From Anomaloglossus baeobatrachus (taxonomy: Eukaryota; Chordata; Amphibia; Anura; Aromobatidae): a stretch of DNA of 64,000 nucleotides. Below are positions 42,901 through 55,329 of this stretch, one piece after another. Below the pieces are notes generated by a model. It did no database searches, had not been told where the DNA came from, and was given only the letters and a program-made list of their open reading frames with translations. The stretch lies in NCBI RefSeq assembly GCF_048569485.1, contig NC_134364.1, positions 137,060,132 to 137,124,131 on the forward strand, given 5' to 3'. The position numbers and the translations under genes were made by a program. The first letter of the stretch is position 1. Each line of letters opens with the position of its first letter.

Positions 42901-45900
42901 TTAGATACGTGGTACACAGTATCACACAGGAGGATTGGATACACGGTACACGTGTATCTAATCACATTAGTATTATATAGACAGTACATAGCATCACAGG
43001 AATATTAGATACACAGTACCCAGTATAACACATTAGGATTAGATACACGGTACACAGTATCACACATGAATATTAAATACACGGTACACAGTATCACACA
43101 GGAATATTAGATACATGGTACACCGTATCACACATGAATGTTAAATACACGGTACACAGTATCACACATGAATATTAGATACACAGTACACAGTATCACA
43201 CATGAATATTAAATACACGGTACACAGTATCACACAGGAATATTAGATACATGGTACACAGTATCACACATGAATATTAAATACACGGTACACAGTATCA
43301 CACATGAATATTAAATACACGGTACACAGTATCACACATGAATATTAAATACACGGTACACAGTATCAAACAGGAATATTAGATACATGGTACACAGTAT
43401 CACACATGAATATTAAATACACAGTACACAGTATCACACAGGAATATTAGATACATGGTACACAGTATCACACATGAATATTAAATGCACAGTACACAGT
43501 ATCACACATGAATATTAAATACACGGTACACAGTATCACACAGGAATATTAGATACATGGTACACAGTATCACATATGAATATTAAATGCACAATACACA
43601 GTATCACACATGAATATTAAATACACGGTACACAGTATCACACATGAATATTAAATACACGGTACACAGTATCACACAGGAATATTAGATACATGGTACA
43701 CAGTATCACACATGAATATTAAATACACGGTACACAGTATCACACATGAATATTAAATACACGGTACACAGTATCACACATGAATATTAAATACACGGTA
43801 CACAGTATCAAACAGGAATATTAGATACATGGTACACAGTATCACACATGAATATTAAATACACAGTACACAGTATCACACAGGAATATTAGATACATGG
43901 TACACAGTATCACACATGAATATTAAATGCACAGTACACAGTATCACACATGAATATTAAATACACGGTACACAGTATCACACAGGAATATTAGATACAT
44001 GGTACACCGTATCACACATGAATATTAAATACACAGTACACAGTATCACAGGAATATTAGATACATGGTACACAGTATCACACATGAATATTAAATACAC
44101 GGTACACAGTATCACACATGAATATTAGATACACAGTACACAGTATCACACATGAATATTAAATACACGGTACACAGTATCACACAGGAATATTAGATAC
44201 ATGGTACACAGTATCACACATGAATATTAAATACACGGTACACAGTATCACACATGAATATTAAATACACGGTACACTATCACACATGAATATTAAATAC
44301 ACGGTACACAGTATCAAACAGGAATATTAGATACATGGTACACAGTATCACACATGAATATTAAATACACAGTACACAGTATCACACAGGAATATTAGAT
44401 ACATGGTACACAGTATCACACATGAATATTAAATGCACAGTACACAGTATCACACATGAATATTAAATACACGGTACACAGTATCACACAGGAATATTAG
44501 ATACATGGTACACAGTATCACATATGAATATTAAATGCACAATACACAGTATCACACATGAATATTAAATACACGGTACACAGTATCACACAGGTATATT
44601 AGATACATGGTACACAGTATCACACATGAATATTAAATACATGGTACACAGTATCACACATGAATATTAAATACACGGTACACAGTATCAAACAGGAATA
44701 TTAGATACGTGGTACACAGTATCACATATGAATATTAAATACACAGTACACAGTATCACACAGGAATATTAGATACATGGTACACCATATCACACATGAA
44801 TACTAAATACACGGTACACAGTATCAAACAGGAATATTAGACACATGGTACACAGTATCACACATGAATATTAAATACACAGTACACAGTATCACACAGG
44901 AATATTAGATACATGGTACACAGTATCACACATGAATATTAAATACATGGTACACAGTATCACACATGAATATTAAATACACAGTACACAGTATCACACA
45001 TGAATATTAAATACACAGTACACAGTATCACACATGAATATTAAATACATGGTACACAGTATCACACATGAATATTAAATACATGGTACACCGTATCACA
45101 CATGAATATTAAATACACAGTACACAGTATCACACATGAATATTAAATACATGGTACACAGTATCACACATGAATATTAAATACATGGTACACAGGATCA
45201 CACATGAATATTAAATACATGGTACACAGTATCACACATGAATATTAAATGCACAGTACACAGTATCACACATGAATATTAAATACACGGTACACAGTAT
45301 CACATATGAATATTAAATACACAGTACACAGTATCACACAGGAATATTAGATACATGGTACACAGTATCACACATGAATATTAAATACCCGGTACACAGT
45401 ATCACACATGAATATTAGATACATGGTACACAGTATCACACATGAATATTAGATACATGGTACACAGTATCACACATGAATATTAGATACATGGTACACA
45501 GTATCACACATGAATATTAAATACATGGTACACAGTATCAAACAGGAATATTAGATACGTGGTACACAGTATCACACATGAATATTAAATACATGGTACA
45601 CAGTATCACACATGAATATTAAATACCCGGTACACAGTATCACACATGAATATTAGATACATGGTACACAGTATCACACATGAATATTAGATACATGGTA
45701 CACAGTATCACACATGAATATTAAATACATGGTACACAGGATCACACATGAATATTAAATACATGGTACACAGTATCACACATGAATATTAAATGCACAG
45801 TACACAGTATCACACATGAATATTAAATACACGGTACACAGTATCACACATGAATATTAAATACACAGTACACAGTATCACACAGGAATATTAGATACAT

Positions 45901-47055
45901 GGTACACAGTATCACACATGAATATTAAATACCCGGTACACAGTATCACACATGAATATTAGATACATGGTACACAGTATCACACATGAATATTAGATAC
46001 ATGGTACACAGTATCACACATGAATATTAGATACATGGTACACAGTATCACACATGAATATTAAATACACGGTACACAGTATCAAACAGGAATATTAGAT
46101 ACGTGGTACACAGTATCACACATGAATATTAAATACATGGTACACAGTATCACACATGAATATTAAATACCCGGTACACAGTATCACACATGAATATTAG
46201 ATACATGGTACACAGTATCACACATGAATATTAGATACATGGTACACAGTATCACACATGAATATTAAATACATGGTACACAGTATCACACATGAATATT
46301 AAATACACGGTACACAGTATCAAACAGGAATATTAGATACGTGGTACACAGTATCACACATGAATATTAAATACACAGTACACAGTATCACACAGGAATA
46401 TTAGATACATGGTACACCATATCACCCATGAATATTAAATACACAGTATCAAACAGGAATATTAGATACATGGTACACAGTATCACACATGAATATTAAA
46501 TACACAGTACACAGTATCACACAGAAATATTAGATACATGGTACACAGTATCACACATGAATATTAAATACATGGTACACAGTATCACACATGAATATTA
46601 AATACACAGTACACAGTATCACACATGAATATTAAATACATGGTACACAGTATCACACATGAATATTAAATACATGGTACACAGTATCACACATGAATAT
46701 TAAATACACAGTACACAGTATCACACAGGAATATTAGATACATGGTACACAGTATCACACATGAATATTAAATACACAGTACACAGTATCACACAGGAAT
46801 ATTAGACACATGGTACACAGTATCACACATGAATATTAAATACACAGTACACAGTATCACACAGGAATATTAGATACATGGTACACAGTATCACACATGA
46901 ATATTAAATACATGGTACACAGTATCACACATGAATATTAAATACACGGTACACAGTATCACACATGAATATTAAATACACGGTACACAGTATCACACAT
47001 GAATATTAAATACACGGTACACAGTATCACACAGGAATATTAGATACATGGTACA
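39949..47055. repeat. 34-bp satellite array, left block, about 209 copies
   Basis: AT-rich unit AATATTAAATACACGGTACA then CAGTATCACACATG, alternating with an ACAGGAATATTAGATACATGG type. A distinct marker (GTGTATCTAATCACATTAGT then ATTATATAGACAGTACATAG) recurs with block starts at about 39961, 40981, 41967 and 42919: spacings 1020, 986 and 952, i.e. 30, 29 and 28 units. Beyond about 44.7 kb the marker is lost and order is more irregular. No gene is present. Confidence 0.95.
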
Positions 47056-47812
47056 TGTCAGGGCCAGGTGGACGGGCAGACCCAGGAGGTGGATCCACTG
47101 GGCCGAACTCCTAGATGGTAGTAAAGAGTCCGGTAGCTGGAGCACTATAAACAGCAGAACAGTCCGTGCACACGAGTATAGCGGAGAAGTCCCTGGGACC
47201 ACGGAGTCACGGGTGGTAGTCCGGGTGACGCAGCTCTGGTTCGGAAGCCGAGATGATGTCAGGCGGGGTCCGGAACCTTTGGAGCGAGGTGATGAGTCAC
47301 CGCAGGGATCCGGGATGGTGCGGACTGTCAGGATGGCAGATGGACAGCGTTCGGGGTTCGGGATACGGCAGGACTGGATGGCGAGGCAGGCACGGCTCTA
47401 CGAGAGAGATAGGTAAGTACATGCACAGAAACACCAGGAGACCTGACTCCTAGCTTAGGAAACACGAAGATCAGGCCCCGCCCCCTTGGACAATAACCCC
47501 CTTTATACCCTGTACCTGTTTAGCCTCATTTCCTGTTAATGGACGCTGGCCCTTTAAGAAAGGGTCAGTGACCGCGCGCGCGCCCTAATGCGCATGCGCG
47601 CCGCCCGGGTGCCAGAAGCCAGGGAAGGAGGCTGCGAGGAGGACGCAGGGGAGCCGGCCAGGGCCTGGGAAGCCGTCGGGCGCCGGGATCGGAGACCAGG
47701 GGGCCTGGGAAGGACGGGCACCGGAGGCTGGAGAGCGGGGAGCGTGGCAGGTGAGCCGGGGAGCGGGGGTGAGGACCCAGGGAGCGGAACCGAGGACCCG
47801 GGGAGCGTGACA
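47056..47812 (-). repeat. 3' LTR of the Sushi-like element
   Basis: 757 bp; on the minus strand it begins TGTCACGC and ends CCTGACA. It contains TATAAA at 47507-47502 and the GGCCTGATCTT phrase at 47477-47467. The Pol frame runs on into this LTR. Confidence 0.95.
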
Positions 47813-50800
47813 GTACCCCCCCCCCACGCCCCCCTCCCCGCAACCGGGACATGAAGGCACGGATCAGAGGAGAGCCCACGTTCTCCCTGGGCTCCCAGGA
47901 CCTATCCTCAGGACCATACCCTTCCCAGTCCACCAGGAAGAACTGTCGACCTCGTACGGTCTTCATGGCCACGATATCCCTTACCGCATAGATGTCGTCA
48001 TCGGCAATAGGTGGAGGAGCCGGACTGGCAGCAGCGGAGAAGGGACCAAGGACAACCGGCTTGAGCAGGGAGACGTGGAATGAGTTGGGTATCCTCATCG
48101 TGGCCGGGAGCTGTAGCTTGTAGGAGACCTCATTGATCTTGTTGAGGACTTTAAACGGCCCAATGTAGCGAGGACCCAGCTTGTATGATGGTATCTTCAG
48201 GCGGACGTACTGGGAAGCAAGCCAGACGAGATCTCCAGGAGAGAAACACGGAGGGTCCAGACGTTTCTTGTCAGCGTGTCTTTTCATCCGCAGGGAAGCA
48301 CGCCCAAGGGACGCTTTGACAGAGTCCCAAATGGTTGCAAAGTCACGGGCTACTGTATCTGCAGCAGGGACATCCGAAGAAGGAGATACAGGCAATGGGA
48401 TGGAAGGCTGAAGTCCGTAAACGACATGGAAGGGAGAGCTGGAGGAGGACTCACTGACGTGGTGGTTGTGGGAGAATTCAGCCCAAGGAAGAAGAGCGGA
48501 CCAGTCGTCGTGATGGACGTTAACATAGTGACGTAAGAAGGAGGTCAAGATTTGATTGACCCTCTCTACCTGGCCATTAGACTGAGGATGGTATGCAGAT
48601 GAAAAGTCCAGAGTCACTCCCAGATGTTTACAGAGAGCCCTCCAGAAGCGGGAGGTGAACTGAGTTCCTCTGTCGGATACGATGTGTAATGGAAAGCCAT
48701 GCAAGCGGAAGATGTGTTGTATAAAGGCGTCCGCGAGTTCCTGAGCAGAGGGCAGTCCAGCCATAGGGACGAAATGGGCCATTTTAGAGAACCGGTCCAC
48801 CACGACCCATATGACTGTGTGTCCGGAGGACAATGGCAAGTCCGTAATAAAGTCCATTGCTATGTGTTGCCACGGAACTGACGGTATCGGCAGAGGCAGA
48901 AGACGGCCATATGGGAGGTGTTTGGGCGTCTTGTTCCTGGCACAAGAGGAACAGGCGGATACAAAAGCAGCGACGTCCGTGCGAAGGGATGGCCACCAGT
49001 AATGACGTACAATCGCACCCCATGTCTTTTTCTGACCAGCATGACCGGCTGTTTTCGAGGCATGACCCCAGTGTAACACTTTTTCCCTGTCTACCTCGGA
49101 GACATAGGTCTTCCCGGGCGGTATCTGGGCCAGGGTTACAGGGGCCACCGGAATGATTTTACTAGGACAAATGATGGGTTGGGTAGTCTCTTCCTCCTGC
49201 TCCATGGGCATGAAAGACCTGGACAAGGCATCAGCACGTACATTCTTGTCCGCGGGTCGGAAGTGAAGCTGGAAATCAAACCTGGCAAAGAATAGGGACC
49301 ACCTGGCTTGCCGTGGGTTCAGTCGCTGAGCGGACCGCAGGTATTCCAAGTTCTTGTGGTCCGTGTAAATAATCACGGGGTACACTGCCCCTTCCAGGAG
49401 GTAGCGCCATTCCTCCAAAGCCAGTTTGACTGCCAAGAGCTCTCGGTCACCGATGGTGTAGTTGCGTTCAGGCGCTGAGAAGCCCTTGGAGAAGAATCCG
49501 CAAGTCACCATCTTCCCGGAGGAGGACTTTTGCATGAGCACTGCTCCGGCTCCTGAGGAGGAGGCATCCACCTCCAAGGTGAACTGGCGGTTTAACTCCG
49601 GACGGTGAAGTACAGGAGAGGAGGCAAATGCCCGCTTCAGAGAGCCAAACGCGGCGTCAGCCGCAGGTGACCAGTCCTTTGGATTAGCCTCCTTCTTAGT
49701 CAGGGCGGAGAGAAGAGCAGTCAAGGCAGAGAAGTGAGGGATAAACTGGCGGTAGTAGTTGGCGAATCCCAGGAAGCGTTGGATTGCCTTCAGTCCAGAA
49801 GGAGGAGGCCAGTTGAGAATGGCGGAGACCTTCTTGGGATCCATCTGCAGTCCGGTATCAGAGATGATGTACCCCAGGAAGGGGAGAGAAGACTGCTCAA
49901 AGACACACTTCTCATACTTTGCGTACAGATGATTCTCTCTCAGTCTTTGTAGAACCAGCTGTACGTTTTCTCTGTGGGTTTGGAGGTCCGGAGAGAAGAC
50001 AAGGATGTCATCTAGATACACTACCACACAGATGTAGAGAAGGTCCCGGAACACGTCGTTCACCAGTTCTTGAAAGACGGCAGGAGCGTTACACAGGCCG
50101 AAGGGCATCACGCAGTATTCATAATGTCCATCGCGCGTATTGAACGCGGTTTTCCATTCGTCACCAGAGCGGATGCGTACCAGATTGTAAGCACCCCGAA
50201 GATCCAGCTTGGTGAACACACGAGCTCCTCTAAGCCGGTCAAACAATTCGGGAATGAGCGGCAGTGGGTACTTGTTTTTTACGGTGATTTGATTCAAACC
50301 CCGGTAGTCTATGCATGGGCGTAAGTCGCCCTCTTTCTTCTTGACAAAGAAGAAACCTGCTCCAGCAGGAGAGGAGGATCTCCGAATGAACCCCCTTGCC
50401 AGGCTCTCTGAGATGTAAGCAGACATGGCCCTTGTTTCGGCTGGAGATAAAGGATATATCCGTCCTCGTGGTGGTGTTGTTCCTGGGAGCAGGTCGATGG
50501 CACAATCGTATGGACGATGTGGCGGCAGTACCTCGGATTCCTTTTTATCAAAAACATCTGCAAAGGACCAATAGGCCGAGGGCAGCCCCGGTAGGTTCTC
50601 TGGAACCGGAGGTCGTCGGATGGGTTGTATGGACTTTAGGCACCTCTCATGACACGAAGAGCCCCATCGGGTGATTTCGCCAGTGCCCCAACTGACTGAT
50701 GGTTCGTGTGTCCGCAACCATGGAAGTCCCAGCAGGATCTGGTGGGACATGTGTGGGAGGACGTAGAAAGCGATGTTCTCGGTGTGAAGGGCACCGATAC

Positions 50801-51059
50801 GCAGTTCGACCGGCCTGGTGATCCAGGAGATGGTGTCAGAGAGGGGTTTCCCATCCACCGAGGCAATCACTAGGGGCTTGTCGAGTGGAATAACAGGCAC
50901 CCGGTACTTGTCCACCGTGGTCTGCTGGATGAAATTGCCTGCTGCCCCGGAATCGAGGTAGGCATCAGCCGTGAACCGCGTCTCTCCCGTTGTCACTTGC
51001 ACTGTCCATGTAACCGGGTCAGAGAGAGTCCCAGCACCTAGGGTGGCCTCTCCTACCAA
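47565..51059 (-). CDS. Pol polyprotein of the Sushi-like element
   Basis: About 1,164 residues, directly after Gag. In order: aspartic protease (LDSGA), reverse transcriptase (VVYLDDILVFS), RNase H (LEVDASSSGAGAV, YTDHKNLEYL), integrase with HHCC zinc domain (HWGHASKTAGH, CSSCARNK) and DDE core (MDFITDLP, SDRGTQF, HPQSNGQVERVNQ), a GPY/F-type motif (YIGPFKVL), then a chromodomain (FFLVDWEGYGPEDRSWEP). The C-terminus continues into the LTR as an R/P/S-rich tail. It appears whole. Confidence 0.92.
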   Translation of the reverse strand: MVGEATLGAGTLSDPVTWTVQVTTGETRFTADAYLDSGAAGNFIQQTTVDKYRVPVIPLDKPLVIASVDGKPLSDTISWITRPVELRIGALHTENIAFYVLPHMSHQILLGLPWLRTHEPSVSWGTGEITRWGSSCHERCLKSIQPIRRPPVPENLPGLPSAYWSFADVFDKKESEVLPPHRPYDCAIDLLPGTTPPRGRIYPLSPAETRAMSAYISESLARGFIRRSSSPAGAGFFFVKKKEGDLRPCIDYRGLNQITVKNKYPLPLIPELFDRLRGARVFTKLDLRGAYNLVRIRSGDEWKTAFNTRDGHYEYCVMPFGLCNAPAVFQELVNDVFRDLLYICVVVYLDDILVFSPDLQTHRENVQLVLQRLRENHLYAKYEKCVFEQSSLPFLGYIISDTGLQMDPKKVSAILNWPPPSGLKAIQRFLGFANYYRQFIPHFSALTALLSALTKKEANPKDWSPAADAAFGSLKRAFASSPVLHRPELNRQFTLEVDASSSGAGAVLMQKSSSGKMVTCGFFSKGFSAPERNYTIGDRELLAVKLALEEWRYLLEGAVYPVIIYTDHKNLEYLRSAQRLNPRQARWSLFFARFDFQLHFRPADKNVRADALSRSFMPMEQEEETTQPIICPSKIIPVAPVTLAQIPPGKTYVSEVDREKVLHWGHASKTAGHAGQKKTWGAIVRHYWWPSLRTDVAAFVSACSSCARNKTPKHLPYGRLLPLPIPSVPWQHIAMDFITDLPLSSGHTVIWVVVDRFSKMAHFVPMAGLPSAQELADAFIQHIFRLHGFPLHIVSDRGTQFTSRFWRALCKHLGVTLDFSSAYHPQSNGQVERVNQILTSFLRHYVNVHHDDWSALLPWAEFSHNHHVSESSSSSPFHVVYGLQPSIPLPVSPSSDVPAADTVARDFATIWDSVKASLGRASLRMKRHADKKRLDPPCFSPGDLVWLASQYVRLKIPSYKLGPRYIGPFKVLNKINEVSYKLQLPATMRIPNSFHVSLLKPVVLGPFSAAASPAPPPIADDDIYAVRDIVAMKTVRGRQFFLVDWEGYGPEDRSWEPRENVGSPLIRAFMSRLRGGGRGGGVLSRSPGPRFRSLGPHPRSPAHLPRSPLSSLRCPSFPGPLVSDPGARRLPRPWPAPLRPPRSLLPWLLAPGRRACALGRARGH

Positions 51060-51061
51060 CC

Positions 51062-52006
51062 CTAGGCTTTGGAGTTTCCCGGCCTCTCTGGACAGGAGCG
51101 TAGCAGGTGTGTGCCCTCACCGCAGTAAAAGCAGAGACCCTTGGCGAGCCGCTCTGCTCGACGTTGTTCAGACTGACGCACTCGGTCGATCTGCATGGGC
51201 TCGTGGACGGGAGCCCCAGCTGTCGATGACTGAAGTACGGAGGGTTTCTGCGGAGGAGGGGAATGCCGTACCGGACGTCTCTCACGGGACGCTTCCTTGG
51301 ATCGCTCCTGAAAGCGAATGTCCACTCGAGTCGCTAGGGCAATCAGGGCATCTAGGGTGGTCGGTACGTCACGACCCGCCAGCTCGTCTTTAATTCGCCC
51401 TGAGAGTCCTTCCCAGAAGGCGGCGGTTAGGGCCTCGTTGTTCCACCCTAGTTCTGAGGCCAGGGTGCGAAACCGGATCGCGTATTGACCCACCGTCAGA
51501 GTCCCCTGACGTAAGCGGAGAAGAGACGAAGCAGACGCGGAGGCGCGTCCGGGCTCATCGAAGGTACCACGGAATGCCTGCAGGAAGTCCTGGATGTTCG
51601 TGGTCACAGGATCCCCCTTCTCCCACAAGGGGTTCATCCACGCCAGTGCCTCACCCTCTAGATGGGACATGATGAAAGCGACCTTGGCTTGGTCGGAGGC
51701 AAACAAATGCGGCAGCTGCGTGAAATGGAGGGAGCATTGGTTTAAGAATCCCCTGCAGGTCTTGGGGTCTCCGGCGTACCGGGGTGGTGAAGCCAACCGC
51801 AGTCTGGTGGTATCTGAAGAAGTCGCCACAGGAGCTGGAGCCGTGGCTTGACTAGTGGAAGCCCGGGATGTTGAAGTCGTAACTGCCGCTTGTAGCGTGT
51901 TCAGGCGGGCGTCCACAGAAGACATGAATTGCAGCATGCGGGTCTGAGTCTCACGCTGGCGTTGGAGTTCCTCCTGTACGGCTGCTAGTGCTGCAGCGGG
52001 ATCCAT
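51062..52006 (-). CDS. Gag of the Sushi-like element
   Basis: 314 residues starting MDPAAALAAVQEELQ. An N-terminal coiled-coil-like stretch precedes a capsid-like core (PPRYAGDPKTCRGFLNQCSL, ALAWMNPLW), then a basic region and a CCHC zinc knuckle (CFYCGEGTHLLRSC). This is the Gag type from which the mammalian PEG10/RTL genes descend (family knowledge). The frame is open throughout. Confidence 0.9.
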   Translation of the reverse strand: MDPAAALAAVQEELQRQRETQTRMLQFMSSVDARLNTLQAAVTTSTSRASTSQATAPAPVATSSDTTRLRLASPPRYAGDPKTCRGFLNQCSLHFTQLPHLFASDQAKVAFIMSHLEGEALAWMNPLWEKGDPVTTNIQDFLQAFRGTFDEPGRASASASSLLRLRQGTLTVGQYAIRFRTLASELGWNNEALTAAFWEGLSGRIKDELAGRDVPTTLDALIALATRVDIRFQERSKEASRERRPVRHSPPPQKPSVLQSSTAGAPVHEPMQIDRVRQSEQRRAERLAKGLCFYCGEGTHLLRSCPERPGNSKA

Positions 52007-52017
52007 GGCCTGATCTT
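52007..52017 (-). other. self-primer binding site of the Sushi-like element
   Basis: Two bases after the 5' LTR the minus strand reads AAGATCAGGCC, exactly complementary over 11 nt to GGCCTGATCTT at the predicted transcript 5' end. No tRNA-type TGG start is present. It fits the self-priming known for Tf1-type chromoviruses. The Gag ATG follows directly. Confidence 0.7.
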
Positions 52018-52019
52018 AC

Positions 52020-52776
52020 TGTCAGGGCCAGGTGGACGGGCAGACCCAGGAGGTGGATCCACTGGGCCGAACTCCTAGATGGTAGTAAAGAGTCCGGTAG
52101 CTGGAGCACTATAAACAGCAGAACAGTCCGTGCACACGAGTATAGCGGAGAAGTCCCTGGGACCACGGAGTCACGGGTGGTAGTCCGGGTGACGCAGCTC
52201 TGGTTCGGAAGCCGAGATGATGTCAGGCGGGGTCCGGAACCTTTGGAGCGAGGTGATGAGTCACCGCAGGGATCCGGGATGGTGCGGACTGTCAGGATGG
52301 CAGATGGACAGCGTTCGGGGTTCGGGATACGGCAGGACTGGATGGCGAGGCAGGCACGGCTCTACGAGAGAGATAGGTAAGTACATGCACAGAAACACCA
52401 GGAGACCTGACTCCTAGCTTAGGAAACACGAAGATCAGGCCCCTCCCCCTTGGACAATAACCCCCTTTATACCCTGTACCTGTTTAGCCTCATTTCCTGT
52501 TAATGGACGCTGGCCCTTTAAGAAAGGGTCAGTGACCGCGCGCGCGCCCTAATGCGCATGCGCGCCGCCCGGGTGCCAGAAGCCAGGGAAGGAGGCTGCG
52601 AGGAGGACGCAGGGGAGCCGGCCAGGGCCTGGGAAGCCGTCGGGCGCCGGGATCGGAGACCAGGGGGCCTGGGAAGGACGGGCACCGGAGGCTGGAGAGC
52701 GGGGAGCGTGGCAGGTGAGCCGGGGAGCGGGGGTGAGGACCCAGGGAGCGGAACCGAGGACCCGGGGAGCGTGACA
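52020..52776 (-). repeat. 5' LTR of the Sushi-like element
   Basis: 757 bp, one visible difference from the other LTR. TATAAA on the minus strand at 52471-52466 lies 30 nt before GGCCTGATCTT (52441-52431), the predicted start of the transcript. Confidence 0.95.
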
Positions 52777-55265
52777 GTACACAGTATCACACATGAATAT
52801 TAAATGCACATTACACAGTATCACACATGAATATTAAATACACGGTACACAGTATCACACAGGAATATTAGATACATGGTACACAGTATCACACATGAAT
52901 ATTAAATACATGGTACACAGTATCACACATGAATATTAAATACACGGTACACAGTATCAAACAGCAATATTAGATACGTGGTACACAGTATCACACATGA
53001 ATATTAAATACACAGTACACAGTATCACACAGGAATATTAGATACATGGTACACCATATCACACATGAATATTAAATACACAGTACACAGTATCACACAT
53101 GAATATTAAATACTTGGTACACAGTATCACACATGAATATTAAATACACAGTACACAGTATCACACATGAATATTAAATACATGGTACACAGTATCACAC
53201 ATGAATATTAAATACATGGTACACAGTATCACACATGAATATTAAATACATGGTACACAGTATCACACATGAATATTAAATACACAGTACCACACATGAA
53301 TATTAAATACATGGTACACAGTATCACACATGAATATTAAATACATGGTACACAGTATCACACATGAATATTAAATACATGGTACACAGTATCACACATG
53401 AATATTAAATACACAGTACACAGTATCACACAGGAATATTAGATACATGGTACACAGTATCACACATGAATATTAAATACACGGTACACAGTATCAAACA
53501 GGAATATTAGATACATGGTACACAGTATCACACTTGAATATTAAATACCCGGTAGACAGTATCACACATGAATATTAAATACACAGTACACAGTATCACA
53601 CAGGAATATTAAATGCACAGTACACAGTATCACACATGAATATTAAATGCACAGTACACAGTATCACACATGAATATTAAATACACGGTACACAGTATCA
53701 CACATGAATATTAAATACACAGTACACAGTATCACACATGAATATTAGATACATGGTACACAGTATCACACATGAATATTAAATACCCGGTACACAGAAT
53801 CACACATGAATATTAAATACATGGTACACAGTATCACACATGAATATTAAATACACGGTACACAGTATCACACATGAATATTAAATACACGGTACACAGT
53901 ATCACACATGAATATTAAATACACGGTACACAGTATCACACAGGAATATTAGATACATGGTACACAGTATCACACATGAATATTAAATGCACAGTACACA
54001 GTATCACACATGAATATTAAATACACGGTACACAGTATCACACAGGAATATTAGATACATGGTACACAGTATCACACATGAATATTAAATACATGGTACA
54101 CAGTATCACACATGAATATTAAATACACGGTACACAGTATCAAACAGCAATATTAGATACGTGGTACACAGTATCACACATGAATATTAAATACACAGTA
54201 CACAGTATCACACAGGAATATTAGATACATGGTACACCATATCACACATGAATATTAAATACACAGTACACAGTATCACACATGAATATTAAATACTTGG
54301 TACACAGTATCACACATGAATATTAAATACACAGTACACAGTATCACACATGAATATTAAATACACAGTACACAGTATCACACATGAATATTAAATACAT
54401 GGTACACAGTATCACACATGAATATTAAATACATGGTACACAGTATCACACATGAATATTAAATACATGGTACACAGTATCACACATGAATATTAAATAC
54501 ACAGTACACAGTATCACACATGAATATTAAATACACAGTACCACACATGAATATTAAATACATGGTACACAGTATCACACATGAATATTAAATACATGGT
54601 ACACAGTATCACACATGAATATTAAATACATGGTACACAGTATCACACATGAATATTAAATACACGGTACACAGTATCACACAGGAATATTAGATACATG
54701 GTACACAGTATCACACATGAATATTAAATACACGGTACACAGTATCAAACAGGAATATTAGATACATGGTACACAGTATCACACTTGAATATTAGATACA
54801 CAGTACACAGTATCACACATGAATATTAAATACACAGTACACAGTATCACACAGGAATATTAAATGCACAGTACACAGTATCACACATGAATATTAAATG
54901 CACAGTACACAGTATCACACATGAATATTAAATACACGGTACACAGTATCACACATGAATATTAAATACACAGTACACAGTATCACACATGAATATTAGA
55001 TACATGGTACACAGTATCACACATGAATATTAAATACCCGGTACACAGAATCACACATGAATATTAAATACATGGTACACAGTATCACACATGAATATTA
55101 AATACCCGGTACACAGTATCACACATGAATATTAGATACATGGTACACAGTATCACACATGAATATTAGATACATGGTACACAGTATCACACATGAATAT
55201 TAGATACACGGTACACAGTATCACACAGGAATATTAGATACACAATACACAGTATCACACAAGAT
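52777..55265. repeat. 34-bp satellite array, right block, about 73 copies
   Basis: Continuation of the array at 39949-47055 after the retroelement. It contains its own internal block duplication (52800-53800 resembles 53990-55070) but lacks the long marker of the left block. It degrades into ordinary sequence after 55260. Confidence 0.95.
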
Positions 55266-55329
55266 TGTATTAGATACACAGCTCTGTAGTCAGTATCATA
55301 CAGCTTAGGATGAGATACAGCCGGTGACT

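Larger units (their letters stand above)
47056..52776 (-). mobile_element. Sushi-like Ty3/Gypsy (chromovirus) LTR element, apparently whole
   Basis: 5,721-bp element on the minus strand, inserted in the 34-bp satellite with 5-bp GTACA target duplications. The two 757-bp LTRs, TG...CA, differ by one base that I can see, so the insertion is very recent. Gag and Pol reading regions are open over their full expected lengths. The chromodomain at the Pol C-terminus and the Gag type place it with Sushi-like chromoviruses. A G-rich polypurine tract borders the 3' LTR. It looks whole. Confidence 0.95.

Noticed and set aside
47588-47854. Plus-strand R/G-rich frames in and beside the LTRs
   Set aside because: Antisense of the Pol tail and LTR of the Sushi-like element; duplicated at 52552 simply because the LTR is.
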